Shown: positions 1 through 9,127 of the stretch, one piece after another | Position numbering within the stretch: position 1 is the first letter of the stretch | Layout: every line of letters starts with the position of its first letter | Assembly (NCBI GenBank): GCA_024516035.1 | Contig: CM044965.1 | Coordinates: 27,418,425 to 27,482,424 of the forward strand | Direction of reading: 5' to 3' | Length of the DNA stretch: 64,000 bases | Source of the DNA: Bactericera cockerelli | Taxonomy: Eukaryota > Arthropoda > Insecta > Hemiptera > Triozidae | The notes under the pieces: generated by a model | Told to the model about the DNA's origin: nothing | The model's input: the letters and a program-made list of their open reading frames with translations, nothing else | The model's database searches: none | Program-made: the position numbers and the translations under genes

Positions 1-1009
1 TTATTGTTTAAAATTATACCTATCGAGGTAAAAATATGATATTGTCACTTACTTTCTGCTCGATTAGAATTAAAATGCCCCTTTTCCCAGCATTTTTTTA
101 GGTTTAATTATTACGAGGTCAAGTTATACGAGGAAAAATGTATCATAATTAATATACCCTTATACGCTACCTGTATTACAAGTCTAGCGCCTTAACCACC
201 ACTACATAATACAGTCAAACCTGGATGTAAGAAAACTGGATATAAGAAACCTTGATATATTTAGGAGCACAATTTACAGGTTTTTACTTCTTTTTGATTA
301 AAAATAACTTTTTGTACTAGAAACTTCCATATAGAAAGAAATTTCGGTTATTTGAGTTTTCTTATACTCAGTTTTGACTGTATAATGTAGTATGTGAAAT
401 ATGGTGGTGCACACTAAGCAATAAAGTGTTATGTACGTGCTGTGATTACTTGAGGTGGTAAATCGACCCACGTGAAATCGATTAAGATATGCCTTCAAAA
501 ATTGTAGGAGTGTCATGAGTCACGACTCAGCAACTCAGTGATTTAAAATTTAACATTTACCTCATCTGAAAAGGATAAGGAGAAAAAATTAAATGTAAAT
601 GACTACTGCTGTAGGCTCTAGAACAGTAGTAAGGAATTAAGGACCATGCTCGACTCCTACTTATCACAGGTAAGTAGATTGAACTCTACCTCTTAATGTT
701 CCACTAATCTCCTGTAAAGCAGTAATGTCTAAAGAGTAGGTACCTTACGTCCACTTATATTTAGACGTATTTTCGTAATGGAATTCTTCCAATTCTTATC
801 ACCCTATGGACAATATTACATCACTATTTATTGGAAATATCTAAATAAGAAACCTATTTCCATTTTGTCCTGCTGTTTTCTTATCAGAAACTTTGATTAG
901 AAAACGTATACTAGTAAATTCTTAGTTTACATTTATGTGATTATTATTAAATGTACAGGTATACCTACATAAAATAGCGTATGTTTATTATTATTACATA
1001 CTGTACTTT
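1..1009. other. AT-rich interval without a recognisable gene
   Basis: I see no supported gene here. Positions 163-206 resemble, on the minus strand, the tRNA-like head of SINE family C (cgctacctg ... tctagcgccttaaccac), but the piece is short. A good-looking donor site (CAG followed by GTAAGT) occurs near 670, and a minus-strand GTAAGT occurs near 54. Neither is attached to a reading frame that stays open back to a plausible acceptor. Confidence 0.5.
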
Positions 1010-1132
1010 TAATAATATTGTGTTTTATTATACACAAGTACATTCTAACATTTTATTTTATTAATATTGCTGCAATATCAATAATATTACATTTTATTGA
1101 ACATAAATACATTCTAACATCTATTTTACATA
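1010..1132. repeat. Two-copy diverged tandem duplication
   Basis: The stretch 'aataatatt...ttttatt...acataa/acacaa..gtacattctaacat' occurs twice, near 1010-1053 and near 1081-1122, with several substitutions. It is AT-rich with no coding content. Confidence 0.5.
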
Positions 1133-1227
1133 AGAAGCCTAACGTATGACATAACTTTTGTTTACATAATGTTTGATATTTATCCTGTTTTACGTACAAC
1201 ATAAGGATCGCTGGGTTCTGAAGTTTT

Positions 1228-1358
1228 TTACTTTCCTTATCTTATAATAAGGAAAGTATTGTATTCGTCGAAAATTTGACCTACCCAGTTTTTCACATTT
1301 CTGGACGAATCATGGCCTCAGGATACCAAAAAAGTTGTTTTCAGCCATTGGTCCGTGC

Positions 1359-1392
<34 letters not shown>

Positions 1393-1860
1393 AAACAGGA
1401 TATCTCAAGAACGGTAAAAGCTAGAAACTTGAAATTTGGTACACAAATTAATTTTATACACCAGACGAACCACGAAACTTTTGGTTGAAATCGGCCGCAT
1501 TCTGCGGCCACAGGGCCGCAAATGCTAGCCGCAAGCGCCGCTTCTTTAAATTGGTTAAAGATACAAAATTTTTTAGAGAACAACATTTTCTTAGATTAAA
1601 AAAATAATAGGGGTCTATTCTGATCATTTTTTTGATATCTTGAACTTTTTGGAACTCGGCCCCAATTTACCGGTATTTGGGGGGGACCCGCTTTGACTAA
1701 CTTTTTTATTATTCCTCCTACATAGGGGTTGTGACATATCAAATTCAATGATTTTGAAGTGCTGATTACGAATTTGGCATTGGTTTTTAGTTATCTGTTA
1801 CCGTTGAGTCACCAGTGGCGGAATTCTACTCTTTTTTGGGGGATAAGGAAAGTCGTGTGA
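1228..1860 (+). repeat. Dispersed repeat with terminal 'ataaggaaagt' words and an internal (CTGT)n array
   Basis: The segment opens with a small hairpin (actttccttat ... ataaggaaagt, 1230-1257), and 'ataaggaaagt' recurs near 1846-1856, bracketing about 600 bp. Inside are a (CTGT)n microsatellite at 1361-1392, a GC-rich patch near 1490-1545, and text typical of a moderately conserved interspersed repeat. A similar hairpin plus 'gaaagtattgt' occurs at about 46530-46572, supporting repeat status. The class is not determined. Overlapping open frames on both strands around 1276-1586 come from the CTGT array and are not genes. Confidence 0.45.
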
Positions 1861-1889
1861 TGTTTACACCAGATTTTTTGATTTTACAT

Positions 1890-3165
1890 TTGAAATGTCA
1901 ATAAAAAATCAATATTGTACAGCATTATAATACAAATATAAGTTTAAAAGGGCATAGGTACTATAATTATGTATCCAGTTTTAAATGCAAAACATGAGTA
2001 TGAAATTAAATACAAGTTACAATAAATGCTATATTTATTTATGTACAACACGTGATATTAAGGAAAGTTTAAAAGGACATAACATTTGACTTTATCCAGT
2101 TAAACATCCACAATAACTTAATTGATATCAATCCAAGTACATAAAATGCTATAAGAATAGAATAGAATATAAATAGGTATAATTGTATTTCTCAATAAGA
2201 GTTTACAATAGAGGTTGGGATGCAGGTTATTTAAACATAATTCTAAAATTACATAATAAATTTTTAAACACAATTACTTCATGCTATTATTTTGCAGTGC
2301 CACATAATTTTTCCCCCCATTTTTCTTCTTCTTTTTCCTTTCAATAAAATGCTATAATGTACAAGTACATACATGTACACTGTACAGCTTGTGATACAAC
2401 TTCTCACTTTTCTGTTTATTTTGATAAATATGGAGAGGTTAGGACTAATTTTATATTTTATTTTTTTATTCATTACAATTCATTATCCAACTCATCTCCC
2501 TGGGGCACACAGCCCACAACTGCCGCCGCATTCCCTCTCTGTATTGCCAGACTTATCCTTTGTGATAGGTAAAAACCCGTTCTACCATCACCTGACTTTT
2601 CCACTAGCCTTGACTATGGAGAGGTTAGTTGATGGCATGGATATTCAGTACCTATACTATTACCTGCTGATGAGAGCAAGTAAGCTCGAAACAGTTGTCC
2701 AGGTATGTTCTGTTAGTCAAGTACACCTAGTAGAACTTCTCACTTTTCTGTCAATGAAAGTTTGAAATGACATAAAATATGGTTTCATCTAGTTACACAT
2801 TCACAGTGACATGCTAGTTACACATTATTAATCCAAGTACATAAAATGATAAATATATGTACAACAAGTGATGGTAATGAAAGATTCAAAGGTCATAACA
2901 TATGATTTCATCCAGTTTTCCATGTACATAAAATGTTCTATGTACAACATGACCAATGACCATGAGATTATTGAAAGTATGAAAGGACAGAACATGTGAT
3001 TTTCTCCAGTTCTACAAACATAATGATGTGATATTAAACCAAGGACATTGGTACATAAAATGTTCAACACGTGATGTTAATAAAGGCACATGAAATATGA
3101 TTTTATCCAGCTTAATGTAAAACATGTGATATTATCCTGTCATAAAAACATGAAATTATCAGGAA
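1890..3165. repeat. Strongly diverged tandem array interrupted around 2200-2735
   Basis: A unit of roughly 85-130 bp recurs. It is built from the words 'ccaagtacataaaatg', 'atgtacaacaygtgatatta', 'gaaagttyaaaaggacataacat' and 'tgattttatccagtt'. Recognisable units start near 1925, 2040, 2130, 2745, 2833, 2925 and 3050, with a last partial unit near 3115. The block between about 2200 and 2735 differs and includes 'atggagaggttag' twice (2429 and 2619). Unit boundaries are approximate because divergence is high. Confidence 0.5.
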
Positions 3166-3237
3166 TGTGTAATGGCGGGCGGTACAACTCGCGATAGAGT
3201 TTCTTGTTGAGTAGGATTCGTGAGCGGGAGCGTTTAC

Positions 3238-3366
3238 CTTATCAATAATTGTATTCTTATCAGCGGTACGAACAAGTTTGAACGTGTATACAGAGACGAG
3301 AGTCCTGTAGTTATCGTATATGTAGGTACTGGGTTTAACTGAGTCCAGTGAGAAGGATATGGCATA
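3238..3366 (-). CDS. Candidate isolated exon, unknown protein
   Basis: On the minus strand a frame of exactly 43 codons runs from an acceptor-like 'aaacccag' (just above 3366) to a donor-like GATAAG|GTAAAC (exon end 3238). Many codons end in C (TAC, ACC, GAC, TTC, GTC), which stands out in AT-rich surroundings. The peptide contains 'STYIYDNYRTLVSVYTFKL'. I do not recognise a family. Against it: the acceptor has a poor pyrimidine tract, and part of the segment lies in a direct repeat (tactgggttt near 3328 and 3365), so a mobile-element origin is possible. Confidence 0.2.
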
Positions 3367-3750
3367 CTGGGTTTGACTCAAGTCGTCCAGTATGACCTTC
3401 CAACTTTTTGCTCAGAATAAATTTGGTACTGAACATTTCTCAAGTATAATTATCTACTGTCAAGACTATCATTTTACAATTTATTGTATAATTAAACTGA
3501 TTTGTTGTATCTGCATGGTTTCAAAATTTGGGGGAAATAAGTTAAGACTGATATTCATTATTTTATGGTCTGATATTCATGTCAATACAGTCATTTTTTT
3601 AGGACAACTTCTCTCATTATTTCTGTTTCGTCTGACTTCAACACAAGACATCAATTTCTCTTCAAGACAAAGCAAAGCAGAAATAGTATCTACACGACAA
3701 GGTTAGTTAGTGTTCTGCAAAATGATTCTCTTCATAGAGTTTCCTCCATA

Positions 3751-4023
3751 ATGTTCCCTCCACAAACGAGACAAGACTCAATCAACTTCCCTCCATCACC
3801 AGACAGCAGACTTTACAGAGAAGTCCACAGTCCAGAACTTCTCTCCAAGGAACAAGATAGAAGCCCCCCTCGAGATTTACCGAGACAAATCGCGGATACA
3901 TTATTCCAAGCACGTTGGCCATCTAGACGGATGTTGATAAAGATGATTTTTATGTTGCTGGTAATATCGATTATGTTATGTGTAATATTCTATATAAAAT
4001 ATTGCTTTGTATTTCTAATATGA
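3751..4023 (+). CDS. 90-codon open frame with hydrophobic C-terminus, doubtful
   Basis: An ATG-initiated frame encodes a polar, proline- and arginine-containing N-terminal two thirds, followed by about 28 hydrophobic residues at the very end (starting MLIKMIFMLLV). That would give a tail-anchored single-pass protein if expressed. Pyrimidine-rich composition and nearby tandem repeats mean it may be fortuitous. No homolog is recognised, and no promoter or intron structure is visible. Confidence 0.15.
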   Translation: MFPPQTRQDSINFPPSPDSRLYREVHSPELLSKEQDRSPPRDLPRQIADTLFQARWPSRRMLIKMIFMLLVISIMLCVIFYIKYCFVFLI

Positions 4024-4025
4024 AC

Positions 4026-4275
4026 CTAACAAATAATATCGATGATATTGGTAATCATCATCATCATCATAGGGTGGCGTCATCGTGAACGATGGTAGCA
4101 AGACAGTGGAGGAATGACTCAGCACTTCTACCACTGTCTTTACAAGGAGGTTAATAATTGACAAGGGCCCCCAGAACCAAGCCAATGCTGGTCTGCTCCC
4201 TGTTTAATAGTCGTCCCCCAGCCAGACTATTTATTTATTTTGGTAATACCGATGATATTGGTAATACCGATGGTG
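4026..4275. repeat. 'ggtaata-cgatgatatt' repeats interrupted by an unrelated segment
   Basis: Short repeats of the type 'ggtaatayygatgatatt' occur at 3959-3975, 4033-4055 and 4240-4275. Between them lies about 170 bp of different composition (4062-4235), containing a perfect 10-bp inverted repeat (aagacagtgg ... ccactgtctt, 4101-4140) and a C-rich end. This looks like an insertion into a minisatellite. No exact target duplication was found. Confidence 0.35.
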
Positions 4276-4333
4276 TAGTTATATTATGACAATAATAATA
4301 GTGGATGTGGTGGTAAGGATGATGATTATGGTG

Positions 4334-4556
4334 AATTGGTAGTCATATGGTTTAGCCGCTAGTCTGATTATTCAGGTAGCGTAGGGATCCGTTCGAATCC
4401 CTCCCAATGCATGAATTTTTCCTAATTTATTTGAGTTTGTGACCACATAATTATAAGACTCAGAAAGTTAGGTGGTAGAAAGTGCTTCAAGCATTAACCT
4501 CGCCTGGTAGTTACCTTCCACTAAAAGGTCTATACTTTATTATTATTGTTATTATA
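4334..4556 (+). mobile_element. SINE family C copy, near full length
   Basis: A tRNA-like head (gtagtcatatggtttagccgc; B-box-like gttcgaatccc) is followed by the family C body 'atgaatttttcctaatttatttgag ... gtgaccacataat', 'ttaggtggtagaa', 'cctcgcctggtagttaccttcc' and an A/T-rich triplet tail (ttattattattgttattat). Copies on both strands at 24606, 42049, 44178, 59287 and 59527 share this order. The head suggests a polymerase III promoter. Confidence 0.75.
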
Positions 4557-4720
4557 GATGGTAATGATGATGTCTCTACTTAACGACTTTCGCGAGCGGT
4601 CCTTTGAGTATTAATCGATTACTAATAAAATTAGTGGTTTCTAAGGACTGAAGAGAGTTCGATACTTGTCATTCCAGTCCTTAAGGAATTATTTGTCCTG
4701 TCAGATCAGAAGCATCCTGC

Positions 4721-4721
<1 letters not shown>

Positions 4722-4762
<41 letters not shown>

Positions 4763-4826
4763 TTCTCTGTACCTCTGTTTCTCTTTCTCTCTTTTTTTCT
4801 CTCTATCTCTGTCTCTCTTTCTCCCC
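4722..4826. repeat. (CT)n microsatellite
   Basis: A pure (CT)n stretch (4722-4756) grades into CT-rich low-complexity DNA. A 94-codon frame through it is a by-product. Confidence 0.9.
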
Positions 4827-4964
4827 CATAGTTCTAAATCCAAGCACGTATAAGCTTCTGATCGTTACTAGTATACTATTACCTATAGTCCTATACAATA
4901 TAGTTTGTAGCTATAATAATAATTATTATTATTATAGAGTCGAATCTTGATAATTATGTTAGAA

Positions 4965-5125
4965 CCTAAGGGACAGAGCAAATAGAAGGCTGGCGTTAGG
5001 AAGAGCATCCAGCCGTAAAAATGTGGAAGATGCAGTGCGAGAACCAAACAACCTCAACTATGAGAAAGAGGTTGACCAATGTCAACCTCACGTTGGTTTG
5101 AAAATGTCAAAGTGAAAAAAGCCTA
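4965..5125. repeat. Fragment resembling a widespread retroelement tail
   Basis: The phrase 'ggctggcgttaggaag' followed by 'gcatccagccgtaaaa' is the kind of conserved text I associate with 3' portions of animal non-LTR elements. This is from memory and unchecked. Only about 160 bp is present and no coding region accompanies it. Confidence 0.35.
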
Positions 5126-5184
5126 TGCATTAGTCAGAGGTATATTATGTCTATATTATTTATTGTGCTTTGAAATTGATTTAC

Positions 5185-5430
5185 AGTGATACCAGGAAAC
5201 AATTTAAAAAATTGAAGATTTTTTCAATACCCTGTCAAAAAGAAACAGCTTTGCGATCGATTCTCAATCATAATCATACTAGACAATTATTGAAAAAGAG
5301 AAGATTTTTTAGGCCCTGTCAAAAGAATTGCGATCGATTCTCAATTATAATTATACCAGAAAATAATTTAAAAGGAAAAGTTTTTTTGACCCTTTCAAAA
5401 GATTTCGTTGAACCCTGTCGAATATCCAGG
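5185..5430 (+). repeat. Three-copy tandem repeat of about 80-90 bp
   Basis: Units start near 5188, 5275 and 5353. Each carries 'atac(c/t)ag.aaa.aattta', 'agattttttt..accctgtcaaaag' and, in the first two, 'gcgatcgattctcaat'. The 97-codon plus-strand frame at 5170-5463 is the translation of this repeat and shows its periodicity, so I do not treat it as a gene. Confidence 0.6.
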
Positions 5431-5527
5431 GAGCAAGAAATGATAACGACAACCTCTGTTTGACCTTGAGAAGAAAAAAAACTTGTTATCATCATGTTTG
5501 TTATCACTACTAGGCAACTAAACGTGT

Positions 5528-5725
5528 CAGAGAGAGAGAGGGAGAGAGAGAGAGAGAGAGAGAGAAAAAAGAAGAGAGGGAAAGTGAAAATGATAGAGAA
5601 AAGAGAGAGAGATAGAAGAAGAATTAGAGAGAGAGAGAGAGGAAAAAGTCTGAGAGAGAGAGAGAGAAAGAGGGATAGTGAAAAAGATAGAGAAACAGAA
5701 GAAGAGGGAGAGAGAAAGAGAGAGG

Positions 5726-5760
<35 letters not shown>

Positions 5761-5762
5761 TA
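5528..5762. repeat. GA-rich microsatellite block
   Basis: Imperfect (GA)n with AAG interruptions. Open frames on both strands here are low-complexity Arg/Glu or Ser/Leu translations. Confidence 0.9.
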
Positions 5763-6039
5763 GGAGAAGTACCTGCTTCCCTTAGAAAATTATATTTTTG
5801 GCAGTTTACGCTACTATGTAAATTTTGCACTCAATAATATTTTACTCTGTACTTTAATGTAAATTATTTAGAAATTTATTCCATGTACCTAATCTAAATT
5901 ACACACATAATTTCTGACCTAAGTAACTAGCCTTTTTTTAATAGCAACGTTTTTTTTAAATGGATTAAGAGACCTCATTTTTTTATATATTTTTTTTTAT
6001 CTACAGTCAAAAAGTTCATGTCAATTATCTGTTAGTTGC
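5763..6039. other. AT-rich interval, nothing recognised
   Basis: Contains several T runs. No gene or repeat is identified. Confidence 0.5.
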
Positions 6040-6192
6040 ATCGACCTCAGTAGCTTGAACGATAAGACGGCGGATTTGTAATCTGGAGGTCGTTGGTTCC
6101 TCAAATTAAGCATATATTTAGTAAAGCGATTTTGAGTAGTGGTGATATCACGATTGTGATTAACACAAATATTATGTATTTAAAAAAAAAGT
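6040..6192 (+). mobile_element. SINE family B copy
   Basis: Head 'gacctcagtagcttgaacgat', 'ggcggatttgtaatctggaggtcg', a damaged B box (gttggttcctc), then the family B body 'tttagtaaagcga.tttgagtag.ggtgatatcacgattgtgattaacac' and an A-run at 6181-6189. The body matches, in either orientation, the copies at 41604, 45931, 46384 and 57211. Confidence 0.7.
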
Positions 6193-6435
6193 TGGTTAAT
6201 TTGTGCAGTAGGTATAAATGAAATCATTGGTTCATCTATTCTCGACCATGCCTCATTTAATTGAAATGCTTCGACAGATAAGCCATGCCGGGTACTTCAC
6301 TCGTAACAAATACAGACACTTCTAATCTCTTGTGAAGTCAATTTTCAATGTGCACACCACTGATAAATAATCACACAGCTAATACCTACTTCAAAATTAC
6401 ATTATTGTTGAATGTTTACAAACGATGCACACACT
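6193..6435. other. No recognised feature
   Basis: Short AT-rich spacer between SINE copies. Nothing supported. Confidence 0.4.
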
Positions 6436-6595
6436 CTGTGAATCCAGAGATTCCAGAGGTCGTGGGTTCGAAACCCAGCCGGGACATGACAAGTTATTCT
6501 CCTGTTTCGGAATTTTACCTCGTAGTAATACGTCTTGAGCTTACTGCTGTAAAAACGGGACTAAATAGTCGGGCAGTATAAATAAGGCGATCTTA
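6436..6595 (+). mobile_element. tRNA-like SINE fragment
   Basis: 'gattccagaggtcgtgggttcgaaacccag' has a good B box (ggttcgaaacc) in tRNA-like context. The expected A-box region upstream is poor. The downstream body (taatacgtcttgagcttactgc) has no second copy in the window, so the extent is uncertain. Confidence 0.4.
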
Positions 6596-6640
6596 TTCAT
6601 TATTTTTAAAAAGATAGTTGTACCCCAGAACCGCTTTTGC

Positions 6641-6786
6641 ATTACTTTAGGGCACACAATCTTTACATCCATACCATTCCGGAAACGGTAAACTCGGTCA
6701 AAAAATTTCCGCTCCGGCCGGGATTCGAACCCGCAACCTCCAAGTCAGCAACCAATGCTCTTAACCACTGAGCCACGGAGGTCGGC
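6641..6786 (-). mobile_element. tRNA-headed SINE (family E), head and part of body
   Basis: Read on the minus strand, the element begins 'gccgacctccgtggctcagtggttaagagc' with an A box (tggctcagtgg) and continues to a perfect B box (ggttcgaatcc) inside 'gcgggttcgaatcccggcc'. A 5-bp acceptor-like pairing (ctccg/cggag) and a D-stem pairing (gctc/gagc) are visible, but the anticodon arm does not fold well. I therefore read this as a SINE head and not a tRNA gene. The body that follows (ttaccgtttccggaatggta) is not repeated elsewhere here. Confidence 0.65.
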
Positions 6787-6989
6787 AATTTTTTCTTATT
6801 ATTTTCTTAGGACAGGGTTGGTTTGAGATCTACGAGAATGTAACGAGAAATAATTCTCTGATAATAAGCACTATTTTAGAATAAGAATAATTATTACAAA
6901 AAACAATGATTATAATGATAATAATAGCACTCATTGTTCTAGCCCCCCTGAATAGAGAAGGGTATGCATTATTTCCGTTAAATCTACAT

Positions 6990-7275
6990 ATTCTCTGTCT
7001 CTCTCTCTCTCCCCCCCCCTCCTCCTGAGCCCGTCTTTGTTTCTCATTAACGTATTTAACACTGGGCTGCGAGTAATTAACACATGGTATTACTACAGGG
7101 TTCACCGTTCGTCTCTCACTTTGACAGGGTGAGGCGGAAGACATGGTTTTTAAAATTTTCGACAATTTTACTTCGCGGAGTTGACAACAAGTCTTTGAAA
7201 TGTTAGAATAAGTGTGGGAGGAGAATGTGTTGGAGGAGGAGAAGGAGAAAGAGGAGAAGATAAAGGATAAATAGA
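6990..7275. repeat. Low-complexity CT and GGAGAA tracts
   Basis: A (CT)n plus poly(C) tract lies at about 6993-7025 and a GGAGAA-rich tract at 7195-7272. Translations on either strand are low complexity. Confidence 0.7.
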
Positions 7276-7525
7276 AGAGATAAGGAGAGAAATAATGAGA
7301 ATGACTACAATTAGGTATATTAAAAATAAGTTCCTAAAAATGACAGTGACGATATTCATAAAAAAAGCAGAATCTTTTTTCCGAAATTTCAAGTAATTGC
7401 TTTAGTCGGTGTTCATAAAGTTTTGAAGGCAAGGGCTTTTCCTTCTTTGGAAGTAAATGGTACTTGGATATTCATAAAGCTAACCTTTTTTTTATTATTA
7501 GTAGCTCTTCCATCTTAAACATGGA

Positions 7526-7640
7526 GCAATTGCTTGTGAGCAAAAGCAATTGCTTATGAGCAAAAGCAATTGCTTGTGAGCAACAGCAATTGCTTGTGAG
7601 CAACAGCAAATGCTCACGTGTCAAAGCAAATGGTTATGAA
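7526..7640 (+). repeat. 20-bp minisatellite with self-complementary unit
   Basis: The unit 'gcaattgcttgtgagcaaaa' repeats four times nearly perfectly (7526-7605), with two further degenerate units to about 7640. Adjacent units create 'aagcaattgctt', a 12-bp perfect palindrome, once per period. Single-base differences (g/a at unit position 11, a/c at 18) distinguish units. The array lies between two 'ttcataaag' words (7412 and 7471) and 'tctatgaatacgg' (7688). Confidence 0.85.
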
Positions 7641-7660
7641 AACAAAAATGAAGTAAAAGC

Positions 7661-9027
7661 AAACTTCTGAATGAATGCTTCATTTTCTATGAATACGGCT
7701 CAATGGCACAAACACTAATATCAATTCCAATAATTGGTTTCTAAGAAGTGACAATGGCATTTAAAAAAGCTTCATTGGTCTTATTTGGCATTATAAAGTT
7801 CCTATTAAACAAACACCAAACTTGTTGTTGAAAAATATTGTCAATTAGCTTACCTACATGTGAGTTTGTATTACTTTTCATCACTTTGATACACATTTAG
7901 TACGATTTGTATCCTGTGAACAAGAACAGAAAACAGAAGACATTAGCAAATGTACTAAACAACATAACACTAAGAAAATAAAATGCCAGAAAAAGACCAG
8001 AATCGTTCAAAATAATAAGCAGTGCCAACAAAACAATGCTAAGAAAAAGCCACATTAAATAAATCATTTATTGTATTTTATAATCTATTGTTTTTTCCTG
8101 TCTTTTTTTTTGTAGTTATTTTTTCGTTTCTTTGACATCCAGGTCTTCAAATCAACCAGAAAGATCCAAATGGAAAACTATTTTTTTTTTTTAAATAAAA
8201 AGACTTTTTTTTCTTTTAAATGATCGATCATAGAATCAGCTAGAAAGAGCCAATTGCAAAACTATTTAAACATTGAAAAAGACTTTTTTCTTTTACTGAA
8301 AATGGGCAGGGCATCAAAGTTCGTCTTCATAAGCAGAAGAATGACGAAGGCTGAATAGATATGGGTGGAACTCCTGTTGTTCGGGTGTGCTGGGTGAGAG
8401 ATTTTATTGTTTGGAGGTGATGGGTAGAGGTGAATGATGCATGCTAAGTACTTGAGCGAGGGTTCCCACTCGTCCATATTATGGGGAGAATAAGTTCAGG
8501 GAGGGAGAGAGACAGATTGAGAGAGAGAGAAAAATAAATAAAAATAATAAAGAGGTGGTGGCTGTCAAATGTTAAATACTCCATTTCCTTGCAAAAAATA
8601 TTTTTTTAGGAATTTTCAGAATAGATTGGTGACTGTTTTGGTGTTTAATAAACTAATGAATGAATACGTAGTCAACATGACAGTTGAAAATCTGCTGGCA
8701 CTGCGGTCCAAGTTAGGCTGGCTGAGGTTATTGTGAGCTGCTGACTAGCGGAGAGTAAAATTATTTCCTCAGTTAATGGTTGGTAAAAGTACCGTCAAAA
8801 TCTGGACATTGTAGTATTCCAACAAGAACTTTAATCTTACATAACAGTACAATTAAAAATAAGAGTTTCTATCGTTCAATAACACAAGCCGTACAAAGCC
8901 TCACAGAAAACTCGCATTTATTATACGTACTTATTCAGTACATATTTATTTTCCGTACATAATACGATGATGTATGGCTGTATATTTACATTATTTATAC
9001 ATAGGGGGAGGAGGGGGGAGTTTCTAC
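7661..9027. other. No recognised gene; short low-complexity patches
   Basis: AT-rich DNA with T-runs near 8103 and 8181 and a GA-rich patch at 8508-8533. The open frames here are short and I cannot support any of them. Confidence 0.5.
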
Positions 9028-9127
9028 NNNNNNNNNNNNNNNNNNNNNNNNNNNNNNNNNNNNNNNNNNNNNNNNNNNNNNNNNNNNNNNNNNNNNNNNN
9101 NNNNNNNNNNNNNNNNNNNNNNNNNNN
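9028..9127. other. Assembly gap (100 N)
   Basis: Exactly 100 undetermined bases, the usual placeholder for a gap of unknown size. The left edge is a G-rich run (ggggaggaggggggag). Confidence 0.99.

Noticed and set aside
5170..5463. 97-codon plus-strand frame
   Set aside because: Its translation repeats with the underlying 80-90 bp tandem unit, so the frame is a by-product.
6641..6786. True tRNA gene
   Set aside because: A and B boxes are good, but the anticodon arm does not pair and a SINE-like body follows directly. The same applies to the other tRNA-like heads in the window.
7526..7640. CRISPR-like array
   Set aside because: Units are contiguous 20-bp tandem repeats without spacers, in eukaryotic repeat-rich DNA. 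The same reasoning excludes 17772-17946 and 25060-25190.
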